Shown: piece after piece, positions 44,589 through 53,036 of the stretch
Numbering within the stretch: position 1 is the first letter of the stretch
How the letters are laid out: each line of letters starts with the position of its first letter
NCBI GenBank assembly: GCA_020635205.1
Contig: JACKAE010000001.1
Span: forward strand, 1,054,001 to 1,118,000
DNA from: Ignavibacteria bacterium
GTDB lineage: Bacteria; Bacteroidota; Ignavibacteria; OLB7
Reading direction: 5' to 3'
Length of the DNA stretch: 64,000 bases
Made by a program: the position numbers and the translations under genes
Notes under the pieces: model-generated
The model's input: only the letters and a program-made list of their open reading frames with translations
Databases searched by the model: none
What the model was told of the DNA's origin: nothing

Positions 44589-45350
44589 TTATTTTATTTT
44601 TTTGGGTGGATTAATTTTTGTGTGAATCTCGGCAGAGTCGATAGTGCCACTCACAGATTTTTGTCGACTATCATTTGATGTTGAGGCTGTTTCTGGTGTA
44701 GGGAGTGTCAACGAATCTTGCTTCGAGTCTGCGATTTTCGTATTCCCCGAGCTTCTCTCAAGTGAGCGGCTGCCCGAGTTCGTATTCTCTCTCATCTCTT
44801 CTCCGGTAGATATCGTCTCTCCTCTATCAATACCTTCATATTCATTCGGCTTCAAATTCGTTTCTTCTTCCATAGGATTGTTGTATGCCGGAGGGGTGAA
44901 CGACTCAATTGGTGGAGGTGTTGGATTGACCTTATCGCTACTAAAAGGATCGAGCATAAATGCTCCAGCCACAAGTGCTCCACCGATAAGGGTTCCGAGC
45001 AATACCTTGGCGGAGAGGAGTCCGTTCCCGAAAAGTGTGCTACCTCCACCCTTTGCAGCCGTTCCTGCCAGACTGCTGCTCGAGGTTGTTTGCAATGCTT
45101 CCGAAGCTGCAGCTATCTCTCCTCCAGAGATCAAGGCAAGGTGTTGCACGTGTGCTCGGAGCGCTGTATGTGTCGAGCCGAGAGTACTGCTCTCGTTCGT
45201 TAGTGCTTGCTCTACAAGGCGATATGCCCGGAGTTCCTGGCGCAGTTCGCGGTTGGCGGCAACTTCGAGAAAGAAGGTCTCTTCTTCAGTACCGGACATC
45301 TGACCGCTGAGATAGCGTTCAATCAATTGCTCTCGTTCTTGGCGTGTCAT
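44589..45350 (-). CDS. probable anti-sigma factor with single membrane helix
   Basis: 253 residues. The N-terminal 50 (TRQEREQLIERYLSGQMSGT, EEETFFLEVAANRELRQELR) are the acidic helical pattern found at the N-terminus of many Bacteroidota anti-sigma and zf-HC2-like proteins, without the zinc cysteines. A membrane helix lies at about 134-151 (VLLGTLIGGALVAGAFML). The periplasmic tail is proline-, glutamate- and serine-rich and low in complexity. It starts 6 bp after the ECF sigma gene, which is the main reason for the call. Confidence 0.7.
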   Translation of the reverse strand: MTRQEREQLIERYLSGQMSGTEEETFFLEVAANRELRQELRAYRLVEQALTNESSTLGSTHTALRAHVQHLALISGGEIAAASEALQTTSSSSLAGTAAKGGGSTLFGNGLLSAKVLLGTLIGGALVAGAFMLDPFSSDKVNPTPPPIESFTPPAYNNPMEEETNLKPNEYEGIDRGETISTGEEMRENTNSGSRSLERSSGNTKIADSKQDSLTLPTPETASTSNDSRQKSVSGTIDSAEIHTKINPPKKIK

Positions 45351-45356
45351 AGTGAT

Positions 45357-45992
45357 CTATTCCGATGCTTCTCGTTCGCTGTTTTCGTCAAGTTCAATCA
45401 ATGCTGTTAATAGTCTTTTCAACTGTCGCCTTCCCCGCCACGCTCGCGTTCTGATTGTTCCAACTGATTCCTCCATCATCTCGGCAATCTCTTCAAAGCT
45501 ATAGCCACTGTATGCGTTTAGAATTAAAGGCTCGCGTTGTGACAGTGGAAGGCGTTCCAGAGCGATGAGTACAAGCTCTTCCATTTGTGATGGGGCGTTC
45601 TGTTCGGCTGCTGGATGCATCCCCTCGGACAAGTCATCAAGTGAGGCATGTTCTTTTCTGTCTCTAATTCTGTTCAAGCAAAGGTTGCGTGCAAGCCAAT
45701 AGAGAATGCCTACTGGATTTGGTGGAATAGGTGTTCGCTCTTCTCTTCGCCGGAGTACCTTCTCCCACATATCTTGCAGAACATCTTCAGCCTCCCGTTC
45801 ATTCCCTACCATCTTCCGACAGTACTTCCCGAGCCGGGATGTGTGCCGATCGAAGAACTCCATGAAGGCGACATTATCTCCCTCCATAAATCTCGAAAAC
45901 AACTCATCGTTCCCAAGGGATGTCGGTTTGTCTTCGATTCTCTTTCTGGTGTTCACGTCAATCATGAGTCTGTTCTGCTTCCTATCTTCCAT
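45357..45992 (-). CDS. ECF-type RNA polymerase sigma factor
   Basis: 211 residues; ATG at 45965 is an alternative start. Region 2: DELFSRFMEGDNVAFMEFFD and REAEDVLQDMWEKVL. Region 4: ALERLPLSQREPLILNAYSG followed by the helix-turn-helix YSFEEIAEMMEESVGTIRTR and AWRGRRQLKRLL. This is the first gene of a minus-strand operon with an anti-sigma-like gene and a T9SS cargo gene, and it is divergent from another T9SS cargo gene at 46108. It probably controls surface-protein genes, possibly including both neighbours. Confidence 0.9.
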   Translation of the reverse strand: MEDRKQNRLMIDVNTRKRIEDKPTSLGNDELFSRFMEGDNVAFMEFFDRHTSRLGKYCRKMVGNEREAEDVLQDMWEKVLRRREERTPIPPNPVGILYWLARNLCLNRIRDRKEHASLDDLSEGMHPAAEQNAPSQMEELVLIALERLPLSQREPLILNAYSGYSFEEIAEMMEESVGTIRTRAWRGRRQLKRLLTALIELDENSEREASE

Positions 45993-46107
45993 AGCACTTC
46001 AGCAGGAAGAACATCACAGGGGCATAAATTTTTTTTGAGGTGGTGATAGATCAACCACTCCCGTGCTATTATTTATAGTGGAAATTATTCACAGGTAGTC
46101 GGTGGTT

Positions 46108-47844
46108 ATGCACATTATGCTCTTCTCTACTCAACCAGTTATGCAGCCGGTTCTCTGTCTGGTATACAGCCAATTACTGCTTTCGATATTCTTGATTCCA
46201 GTAACAGGTGCTGCGCAAAGTGTAAACGTTGTGATTCCGGATACGATTTTTGCTGGAACTGTTCGGGTGGGAGGGTGTGACTCGGTCACTTTCCCCATTT
46301 TCAACAATGGCAAAGAACCTATTCGTATCGACGTTGTCACGTTCAGTGCTGTCGACCAAGTCTTTACCCTCTCAACAGAAACGGCAACCGTCATTCCTCA
46401 CATTGGCCCCGACAGCTCTTCCTTCGTAACCCTCCGCTTTTGTCCAGAGAATATCGGTTGTGTTGCCAACCGTTTAGTTGTGCGCGCAGGGCTTGCAAGT
46501 GGGGGAGAGACAAAGGGTTATCAGATTGGGATCGGCGGCTGTGGAGGTATCCCGCAAGGGAGTGTCACTACGGATCGGCTCAACTTCCCTTCAACTCACG
46601 TCAATCAATGCTCTTCGCTTCAGGTGACAGTACAGAATAGCGGAACCTTTCCGTTAAAGGTTTTGGGGGTGCAGTTGACTCAAGGAAAGTCCTTCTCATC
46701 TCCCGATACCTCTCAGTTCCCTTTCGCACTACTGCCGGGTGAGGGTCGAGTTGTGCAGGTCGACTTTTGTCCAGTTGTTCGGGGAGAAGTGGAAGATACT
46801 CTGACGATCGACGACGATGGGGATCGTCCAATAGAACCGATCCCTTTAAGTGGAGTGGGAGTAAAATCCCAATTCGGTCTTCCGACAGGGATTGACTTTG
46901 GGGATGTCCCGGTTGGTACAGAGAAGGATACAGTTTTAGTCGTGCAGAACATCGACGGGGTTGACCCACTTACCATCCTGCGCTCGGCGATACTGGAAGG
47001 AGGGGGGCAATTCAGTGTAGAAGATATTGCGCCAAATGATTCTCGTCTGATTCTACCGGGTAAGATGATTGCTCTTCGGCTCTCCTTCAGGCCAATCGAA
47101 ACTGGGGCTGGAGAAGGGAAGGTTCTTCTTGAAGACGATCAACTTCTCACCGCAGAGACACTCCTTACGGGGAACGGAGTTCTCCCCGCCGTTCGCCTCG
47201 ACACAGTCTCAGGTCTGGCTGGAGGTATGGTGCAGTTGACGTTATCAATTGATCGGGTTGGTGACATTGCGCCACAGATTGGAGAATATCGGTTTGTTCT
47301 CAATCTCTCCCCTTTTGCTCTCTTCCCTCACGAGCTTTCGGGAAGCTCGGCAACAATGGCATACGAGGCAGATGGACGTCTTGTTGTGGTGGGGAACCAC
47401 GGGGGAAGCATTCCTTCCGATGGCAGGCTCTTCTCGATTACGTTTCGCGGCCTCTCGACTGGAGACTCAGCAAATGTTGTTCAAATCAGCGAAGCTGAAC
47501 TGGTGAGCGTTGCTCCCCTTCCCATTGCTGGCGATGGTCTTGTCTTTCTCAGTGGATGTGATGTTGGGCGAAGCGAGAGGTTGATTCGAAAACCGGTCTC
47601 GTTGAAGGCTGTCCCAAACCCTGTTGCAGATGAGCTAATTGTCTCCTGTCGTCTACCGTCAGAGAGCTTGCCGACACTGACGTTGTATACAATGTTGGCT
47701 GAGAAGATAGCAGAGTACGATCTCCCTGCTGACATGCAAGAGGGAGTCTATCACTTACCACTCGTGGATGTGCAGCCCGGAACTTATTTGTTGGAGCTGA
47801 GGGTTGGGACGAATCGAGATGTGGAGGTGATCGTTATCAAGTGA
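46108..47844 (+). CDS. T9SS-secreted protein with HYDIN/ASH-like domains
   Basis: 578 residues from ATG 46108 (GTG two codons earlier is possible). Signal peptide ends near PVTGAAQ. Three consecutive beta-sandwich domains carry the ASH/HYDIN pattern: IFAGTVRVGGCDSVTFPIFN, LNFPSTHVNQCSSLQVTVQN and IDFGDVPVGTEKDTVLVVQN, each followed by a VxFCP or LSFRP strand. A cohesin-like domain (VRLDTVSGLAGGMVQLTLSI) follows, then a short type A sorting domain (KAVPNPVADELIVSCRLPSE ... QPGTYLLELRVG). It overlaps the next gene by one base (TGATG), so it is cotranslated with an outer-membrane protein that could be its surface partner. Confidence 0.8.
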   Translation: MHIMLFSTQPVMQPVLCLVYSQLLLSIFLIPVTGAAQSVNVVIPDTIFAGTVRVGGCDSVTFPIFNNGKEPIRIDVVTFSAVDQVFTLSTETATVIPHIGPDSSSFVTLRFCPENIGCVANRLVVRAGLASGGETKGYQIGIGGCGGIPQGSVTTDRLNFPSTHVNQCSSLQVTVQNSGTFPLKVLGVQLTQGKSFSSPDTSQFPFALLPGEGRVVQVDFCPVVRGEVEDTLTIDDDGDRPIEPIPLSGVGVKSQFGLPTGIDFGDVPVGTEKDTVLVVQNIDGVDPLTILRSAILEGGGQFSVEDIAPNDSRLILPGKMIALRLSFRPIETGAGEGKVLLEDDQLLTAETLLTGNGVLPAVRLDTVSGLAGGMVQLTLSIDRVGDIAPQIGEYRFVLNLSPFALFPHELSGSSATMAYEADGRLVVVGNHGGSIPSDGRLFSITFRGLSTGDSANVVQISEAELVSVAPLPIAGDGLVFLSGCDVGRSERLIRKPVSLKAVPNPVADELIVSCRLPSESLPTLTLYTMLAEKIAEYDLPADMQEGVYHLPLVDVQPGTYLLELRVGTNRDVEVIVIK

Positions 47845-49532
47845 TGTCAAGAATTGGTCGATATCGAACATTTGTTGGGAGTCTATTTAGCCTTTTCTTT
47901 TACGTAGCTACCGTTGCAATCTACACTCTTCCATTCCTGAGGCCTGTGGCGATGGTCGCGCAAGGGAGGGCTGAAGTAACGGTTGTGGTTCATGCTGGCA
48001 TTGAGCGTACGGAGGTTAGCTCGGCAATCCCTTTCTATGCAAACTCTCCGGGATGTGGAGTTTTTACCAAAAGTGCTGGGAGTGGGGTGCGAGGAGAAGT
48101 TGGAATACTTCTTCAGGATATCTTCCTTCCCCGGCTTGGACTGTACGGGGGATTAGGGTGGGTCAGCAGGTCGATTGAATCGACTTCCGACTCAGTTCCT
48201 CCTCTCTGGACATTTGATGCTGAAACGAAATCGGAGGTGATGCTCGACCGCCTGTTTAAGAGAACGGATAGGTGGCAGCAGATTGGCCCGGAGTTCATGC
48301 TGCAGTATGCTTTCCTCAAAACAACATCGGTTGGACTCGGCCTTTCCTCTAACTTTATTTTTGGACTTTTGAGTGAGCAACGAGAGGAATTGACTACCGA
48401 TGAGGAGTTCTACTTCTCTAATGGTGAGCAAAGTCGGTTGATGAACGTTGCCCACCCCCTCACACCATCACTCTTCTTGATCGATCTTCGTGCTTCGCTC
48501 CATCAAAGCATTCGGTTGAACGACAGAGTTGGTCTATCTGTTGGACTAAATTTTCTCTACACGCTTCTCTCTCCTTTCCCGAACGAGATTGTGGAGGGGT
48601 GGAGTTTAAGAGGAGAAGGGGGCGTTTATCTGGACTTCTCTCCCAAGAGTAATAGTGAGGAAGAACTCCCTCTACCAACCATTCCAGTTCTGGTTGAGGA
48701 GAAGCGAGAACAATTGCTTGACACGACCTCTGTACAAATCTCGTTGCCGCCACAACGGAATCGGCTGAGTGGTGAGATTGATCTCTACACGCTCGATGCC
48801 GCCGGCGAGAAGAAGAAGGATGCAATCCTTGTTGTCGGGCATGTGAGGAGAATCGAGGTTAATAGTCAACGGTTGGAGGTCTCCCGACATGTAGATCAAT
48901 TCGTGACGCCTCCGATTGTTCAGGTAGACCCAGCCTATCAGGCCGACGCCGGACTGCTCTGGTGGGAGGTGATGCTGAAGTATGGAGATTCAGTTATTGT
49001 GAGATCATCGAGCGATCAGACAGAGGTAGGTCAGGGAGAGAATTGGCAGAAGATTAACATCACCGATAATGGAGTTCAGGAGTTTCTTGTCGCGGAACTG
49101 AACCTGGAAGATTCAACGGGGAAGAAGAAAAATATTCAGGCAGAGATTCCGCTTATTGTCAGGCGAGTTGATCGCCTCACTTTTTGTAAAAAGGATACGG
49201 TTCGTGGAACTGAAGAGTGGGTTATTACTCTTCCCCTCTCCAAGCGAGGAGATGAGGCCAACGATCTGTCGTTTTTGGCGACTGAACTGAACTGGCAAGG
49301 ATCAAAACTGACATCGGCACAGCTTTTCCCTTCTTCAATTCGGCCAATTGATTCTGCATCTGTACAACACCTTCAATCCTTGTTGGATGCTCACGAGGTG
49401 AAGCTATCAATTGAGTCTGCACCCTTTGTCTTCTACCAACAAGAAGACTTTAAGGATATTCTCACTGAGGAAGAGCAGATGATTGTGAAGCGAGAACCAA
49501 CACTTCTTCTCCACGTTAAAACACCAGATTAA
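47844..49532 (+). CDS. outer-membrane protein, function unknown, coupled to T9SS cargo
   Basis: 562 residues from ATG 47844. A long N-terminal hydrophobic region (SLFSLFFYVATVAIYTLPFL) serves as signal; mature protein begins near VAMVAQGRAE. Residues 45-250 look like a small beta-barrel (LGLYGGLGWVSRSIE, FLKTTSVGLGLSSNFIFGLL, DRVGLSVGLNFLYTLLSPF). The remainder is soluble and beta-rich (LSGEIDLYTLDAAGEKKKDA, EWVITLPLSKRGDEANDLSF), and it ends with a region whose size and layout resemble an OmpA-like module without the peptidoglycan-binding motif. I do not recognise a family. The stop/start overlap with the upstream T9SS gene suggests a functional pair. Confidence 0.62.
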   Translation: MSRIGRYRTFVGSLFSLFFYVATVAIYTLPFLRPVAMVAQGRAEVTVVVHAGIERTEVSSAIPFYANSPGCGVFTKSAGSGVRGEVGILLQDIFLPRLGLYGGLGWVSRSIESTSDSVPPLWTFDAETKSEVMLDRLFKRTDRWQQIGPEFMLQYAFLKTTSVGLGLSSNFIFGLLSEQREELTTDEEFYFSNGEQSRLMNVAHPLTPSLFLIDLRASLHQSIRLNDRVGLSVGLNFLYTLLSPFPNEIVEGWSLRGEGGVYLDFSPKSNSEEELPLPTIPVLVEEKREQLLDTTSVQISLPPQRNRLSGEIDLYTLDAAGEKKKDAILVVGHVRRIEVNSQRLEVSRHVDQFVTPPIVQVDPAYQADAGLLWWEVMLKYGDSVIVRSSSDQTEVGQGENWQKINITDNGVQEFLVAELNLEDSTGKKKNIQAEIPLIVRRVDRLTFCKKDTVRGTEEWVITLPLSKRGDEANDLSFLATELNWQGSKLTSAQLFPSSIRPIDSASVQHLQSLLDAHEVKLSIESAPFVFYQQEDFKDILTEEEQMIVKREPTLLLHVKTPD

Positions 49533-49549
49533 TAAAGGGGCGAGATTGA

Positions 49550-49586
49550 AAAAGGGGAGCAGCTCAAACTGAGCTGCTCCCCTTTT
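49550..49586. terminator. bidirectional terminator
   Basis: AAAAGGGGAGCAGCTCA (49550-49566) pairs perfectly with TGAGCTGCTCCCCTTTT (49570-49586), loop AAC. The A- and T-rich edges make it usable on both strands, for the gene ending at 49532 and the one ending at 49600. Confidence 0.88.
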
Positions 49587-49599
49587 GAATTTTGCCTTC

Positions 49600-49983
49600 T
49601 CAATTATTACTCGCTCCTTCCTCTACCCAAACGGCAATACCGCGAGCTTGATCGCTGGTAATAATTGAAGAGATTGAGAAGGTATGTTGCTGGCGTTCGC
49701 GAACAACCTGCACCAAAAGGCTGTGTGCCGAGTCTCCCGGCACAACAACTCCCGGTTTGTTAATCACATCGAAGTATGATTCCAGACTTAGGTTCCCAGC
49801 CCGGTCGGTGCTGTTATGGCAGCCGTTGAAATTGCAGCCAACATCAAAGAGTGGTTGAACGTGCCGCCGATAGCTAACTCCGGTATCTGGAAAGATGACA
49901 TCTCCCGGCTCGGATGGTCCCGAATCGCAAGCCATCAACGAGAGGATAAGTGTCAAGGCCGAAAGGCCGACACCCCATCGCAT
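49600..49983 (-). CDS. small lipoprotein with cytochrome c-like CxxxxCH motif
   Basis: 127 residues from ATG 49983; the frame extends 29 residues upstream, but this start puts a perfect lipoprotein signal (LILSLMAC) at the N-terminus. The mature part has YRRHVQPLFDVGCNFNGCHN, closely resembling the haem-site region of Planctomycete-type cytochrome c domains, where the order is typically CxxCH or longer. Here the spacing is CxxxxCH, so haem attachment is uncertain. GNLSLESYFDVINKPGVVVPGDSAHSLL is also typical of that family, where it introduces the second half. Probably a surface or periplasmic electron-transfer or structural lipoprotein. Confidence 0.68.
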   Translation of the reverse strand: MRWGVGLSALTLILSLMACDSGPSEPGDVIFPDTGVSYRRHVQPLFDVGCNFNGCHNSTDRAGNLSLESYFDVINKPGVVVPGDSAHSLLVQVVRERQQHTFSISSIITSDQARGIAVWVEEGASNN

Positions 49984-50214
49984 AACTCTATGAATATCGT
50001 CTCTTCGCACTGAATTTGCACCAGAATTACCGTCAGAACTGTAGAATGCTGAAAGTGGAATGTAGAACATTCCGGAGAGTCTCGTAAGGCAATTCGCTCT
50101 CCCTCACTTCTCTGGATCAAATTCCGTGCCACATCTTTTTCGGTGGGTGAGGCGGACTACTGCTGACTCCCAATCCCTTCTCTCCGATTCAGTGCTACCA
50201 CCTACCTTCTGGAA

Positions 50215-51021
50215 TCAATAGCTCTCATCTTCGTTTGGGAACGTTCCATCCTTTACGTCGGCAGCATATTGTCCGGCGGCGTTCAGAGCACGCTCGGCAA
50301 AGGAATCGTAGCGGCGGACGAAGCGGGGGTGGAAGTCGATGGTGAGGCCCAACATGTCGGCGTAGACAAGAATCTGTCCGTCGCACCCGGCTCCCGCTCC
50401 GATGCCAATTGTCGGGATCGTCAGCGATGATGTTACCTGGCTGGCGAGGTCTGCCGGGATTTTTTCGAGGACAATGCAGAACGCCCCCGCCTCTTGCAGT
50501 GCCATAGCGTCGGCTACAATCATGTCTGCCTCTTCCTCTTCTTTTCCACGGGGACGGTATCCACCGTAGAGGTGAATCGACTGCGGTTGCAAACCTAAGT
50601 GACCCATCACAGGAATTCCGGCTGCGGTCATTCGCCTGACAGATTCAAGGTTCTCCTTTCCCCCCTCCAACTTCACAGCACCAGCTAAGGTCTCCTTCAT
50701 GATGCGCCCTGCGTTGCGAAAAGCATCATCGGCACTGATCTGAAAGCTCATGAAGGGGAGGTCGGCCACGACCATTGCTCGCTCCACACCTCGCGTCACC
50801 GCTTTCGTATGGTAGATGATTTCGTCGAGCGTGACCGGCAGTGTGGTTTCGTGACCTTGCACCACGTTTGCAACCGAGTCGCCAACGAGAATTACATCGA
50901 TCCCGGCACGGTCGAACAGATTCCCCATGATTGCATCGTAGGCGGTAAGCGCAGCTATTCGCTCCCCCTTCTCTTTCATCTCCTGCAATGTTCGCGTTGT
51001 CACACGCTTTGCCTGACTCAT
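50215..51021 (-). CDS. panB: 3-methyl-2-oxobutanoate hydroxymethyltransferase
   Basis: 268 residues from ATG 51021, which overlaps the stop of the upstream gene by four bases (ATGA); the longer frame beyond it is not homologous. PanB makes ketopantoate from 2-oxoisovalerate and methylenetetrahydrofolate, the first step to pantothenate and CoA. Motifs: IAALTAYDAIMGNLFDRAGI, ILVGDSVANVVQGHETTLPV (magnesium site), VKLEGGKENLESVRRM, PVMGHLGLQPQSIHLYGGYR and PTIGIGAGAGCDGQILVYAD. All catalytic blocks are intact. panC and panD are not in the window. Confidence 0.95.
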   Translation of the reverse strand: MSQAKRVTTRTLQEMKEKGERIAALTAYDAIMGNLFDRAGIDVILVGDSVANVVQGHETTLPVTLDEIIYHTKAVTRGVERAMVVADLPFMSFQISADDAFRNAGRIMKETLAGAVKLEGGKENLESVRRMTAAGIPVMGHLGLQPQSIHLYGGYRPRGKEEEEADMIVADAMALQEAGAFCIVLEKIPADLASQVTSSLTIPTIGIGAGAGCDGQILVYADMLGLTIDFHPRFVRRYDSFAERALNAAGQYAADVKDGTFPNEDESY

Positions 51022-51803
51022 GCTGCAATCTCCATAGTGCTGATCGTTGGTGTTATCAAGTAATGGTCTTCGAGGCGGATGGATGGGATACCGAAGACCT
51101 GAACAAATCCTTCGAGCAGTGCTCGAGCGATCTCTCCGAACTGGGGAAGGGGTGAAGAAAGAATATCGGAGAGTGTGGCGGTCTTCTCCTGCAAACTTGC
51201 TCGCATTCGTTGGCGACGCTCTTCTGGAATGCCGAGAAATTCCACGATGTCGAGATGTGCTGGTCCCAGAAGAATCGAGCCATGTTGCAGCAGCACGGAA
51301 CCGTAGCGCCGTTGTGCAGACCCGACGACTTTTCTTCCTTGCCATGTCAACTCGTTGAGTGCAGAGGCACTGAAGCATCCGTCGGAATCGAGATCGCGGT
51401 AGTGTTCGCGAAAGTCAGGACTGCTTCTGCTGAATTCAATGTCGGTTGCACCAAGCAGGCCGAAACCATAGTTCAGTCCCTTGCTTATCATCGCGTACGT
51501 TTCGTGGACTCCACGATTATCTGTCGGCATGGCCACCCCGTAGGTAATCTCTTGGGCGTGGAAGACTGCTCTCCCTCCGGTTGGTCGGCGAACTAACTCA
51601 TATCCGTGCGCAGCTATAGCTTCGCGATCGATGCGCTCATCTTTTTGATTGTATCCAAGTGAGAGTGTCCACGGAGACCAAGAGTAGAAGCGGAGGCGGG
51701 GAACCTCATCGGCTGCGCAAGCCTCGGCCATCATTCTATCGCGTTGCATGTTCTCTTCTCCCGACAGATTCTCTTCTATTCCATAGAGCCAAGTTTTGGC
51801 CAT
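51018..51803 (-). CDS. octanoyltransferase (LipM-like) / lipoate-protein ligase family
   Basis: 261 residues of the biotin/lipoate A/B ligase fold. RRPTGGRAVFH at 72-82 is the ligand-binding loop. C143 in GCFSASALNELTWQGRKVVG matches the catalytic cysteine of LipM (ACFxxPSxYEL pattern), and K158 in GRKVVGSAQRR the conserved lysine. LipM moves octanoyl from acyl-carrier protein to the lipoyl domains, whereas LplA uses free lipoate and ATP; the cysteine favours LipM. Biotin- or lipoate-dependent enzymes are not in the window. The gene overlaps panB by four bases, an operon without an obvious biochemical link. Confidence 0.82.
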   Translation of the reverse strand: MAKTWLYGIEENLSGEENMQRDRMMAEACAADEVPRLRFYSWSPWTLSLGYNQKDERIDREAIAAHGYELVRRPTGGRAVFHAQEITYGVAMPTDNRGVHETYAMISKGLNYGFGLLGATDIEFSRSSPDFREHYRDLDSDGCFSASALNELTWQGRKVVGSAQRRYGSVLLQHGSILLGPAHLDIVEFLGIPEERRQRMRASLQEKTATLSDILSSPLPQFGEIARALLEGFVQVFGIPSIRLEDHYLITPTISTMEIAA

Positions 51804-51826
51804 CTCTATCTCTCCTAATTATATCC

Positions 51827-52933
51827 TTATATCGATACCTGTTCAGTCTCGATTCGCTTTTCTTCCCCATCAAAAAAGTGAACCCGCTCCGGCAGAAGTC
51901 GAAGTCGGATCGTCTCTCCGTAGCGTGGTTGATTGTCTGGATGAATCGAGGCAATGGCAAGCCCATTCCGTGAGGGGAAGTGAACTAACGTCTGCGAGCC
52001 GAGGGTCTCAACAACCTTTACCACAACTTCAAAGCCGAGAGGATCGGAGGAATCGGTCAGGACGAAGTGCTCTGGCCGGACACCAATTGTAGTTGCCTCC
52101 GTAGTCCCTTCCGGCATGGACTGACCGAGGGGGAGGGAGACGGCTTCTCCCGTTCCGGTCTCAACAAATCGGTAGAATCCACTCTCCTCAACTGTTCGTC
52201 CCTCGAAGAAGTTCATGCCAACCGCGCCAATGAATCCTGCCACGAAGCGATTAGTTGGACGCTCGTAGAGATCCATTGGGGGGGCAATCTGTTGCACTTC
52301 CCCTTTGTTCATCACCACAATCATATCTGCCATCGTCATTGCCTCTACTTGATCGTGTGTGACGTAGATTGACGTTGCTCCCAATTCGTGGTGGAGCCGT
52401 TGCAATTCGGCTCGCGTCTGCGTTCGCAACTTTGCGTCGAGGTTGGAGAGAGGTTCGTCGAAGAGGAAGACTTTCGGCTTGCGTACAATGGCTCGGCCCA
52501 GTGCCACACGTTGGCGTTGTCCGCCGGAGAGCTGTTTAGGTTTGCGATCCAGCAGCTCCTCCAGCTCTAACATTCGAGCAGTCTCTGCTACCCGTTGGGC
52601 ACGTTCCTCTTTCGGAGTCTTCCGCATCTTCAGCGCAAACTCCAGATTTTCTCGCACAGTCATGTGGGGGTAGAGTGCATAATTCTGGAAGACCATTGCG
52701 ATATCGCGGTCTTTTGGGTGGACAGTGTTGATAATCTGGCCACCAATACTGATTGTCCCTTCGGTGATGGTTTCCAATCCTGCAATCATCCGGAGCGTTG
52801 TAGTCTTTCCACAGCCTGAAGGGCCAACGATGACAAGGAAGGAACCATCGGGTAAGTCAAATGAAACGTCTTTGACAGCTACCGTACCATCTTCGAATCG
52901 TTTCCAGACATTGTGCAGCGTGACATCAGCCAT
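51827..52933 (-). CDS. ABC transporter ATP-binding subunit, MalK/UgpC type
   Basis: 368 residues. Walker A GPSGCGKTT, signature LSGGQRQRVALGRAI, Walker B VFLFDEPLSNLDAKLR and switch THDQVEA are all intact. The C-terminal ~130 residues form the TOBE/MOP-type regulatory domain of the MalK/UgpC (CUT1 sugar importer) group (for example TIGVRPEHFVL). It lies 23 bp upstream of the lipM-like gene on the minus strand, but no permease or binding-protein genes are nearby. It probably energises CUT1 permeases encoded elsewhere, possibly several. Confidence 0.9.
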   Translation of the reverse strand: MADVTLHNVWKRFEDGTVAVKDVSFDLPDGSFLVIVGPSGCGKTTTLRMIAGLETITEGTISIGGQIINTVHPKDRDIAMVFQNYALYPHMTVRENLEFALKMRKTPKEERAQRVAETARMLELEELLDRKPKQLSGGQRQRVALGRAIVRKPKVFLFDEPLSNLDAKLRTQTRAELQRLHHELGATSIYVTHDQVEAMTMADMIVVMNKGEVQQIAPPMDLYERPTNRFVAGFIGAVGMNFFEGRTVEESGFYRFVETGTGEAVSLPLGQSMPEGTTEATTIGVRPEHFVLTDSSDPLGFEVVVKVVETLGSQTLVHFPSRNGLAIASIHPDNQPRYGETIRLRLLPERVHFFDGEEKRIETEQVSI

Positions 52934-53036
52934 AAATTGGTATTGTTTGAAATCTCACGTTAGATGTAGGTGTTTGCAGACCGGAGGTGCTGTTGTCAAG
53001 TCTGTTCTTCCTGAAAAAGGATAGCTATCAAGATAG

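Noticed and set aside
51022..51378. N-terminal extension of panB to 51378
   Set aside because: Runs antiparallel in frame through the lipM-like gene; the ATG at 51021 gives the exact PanB N-terminus and an ATGA overlap.
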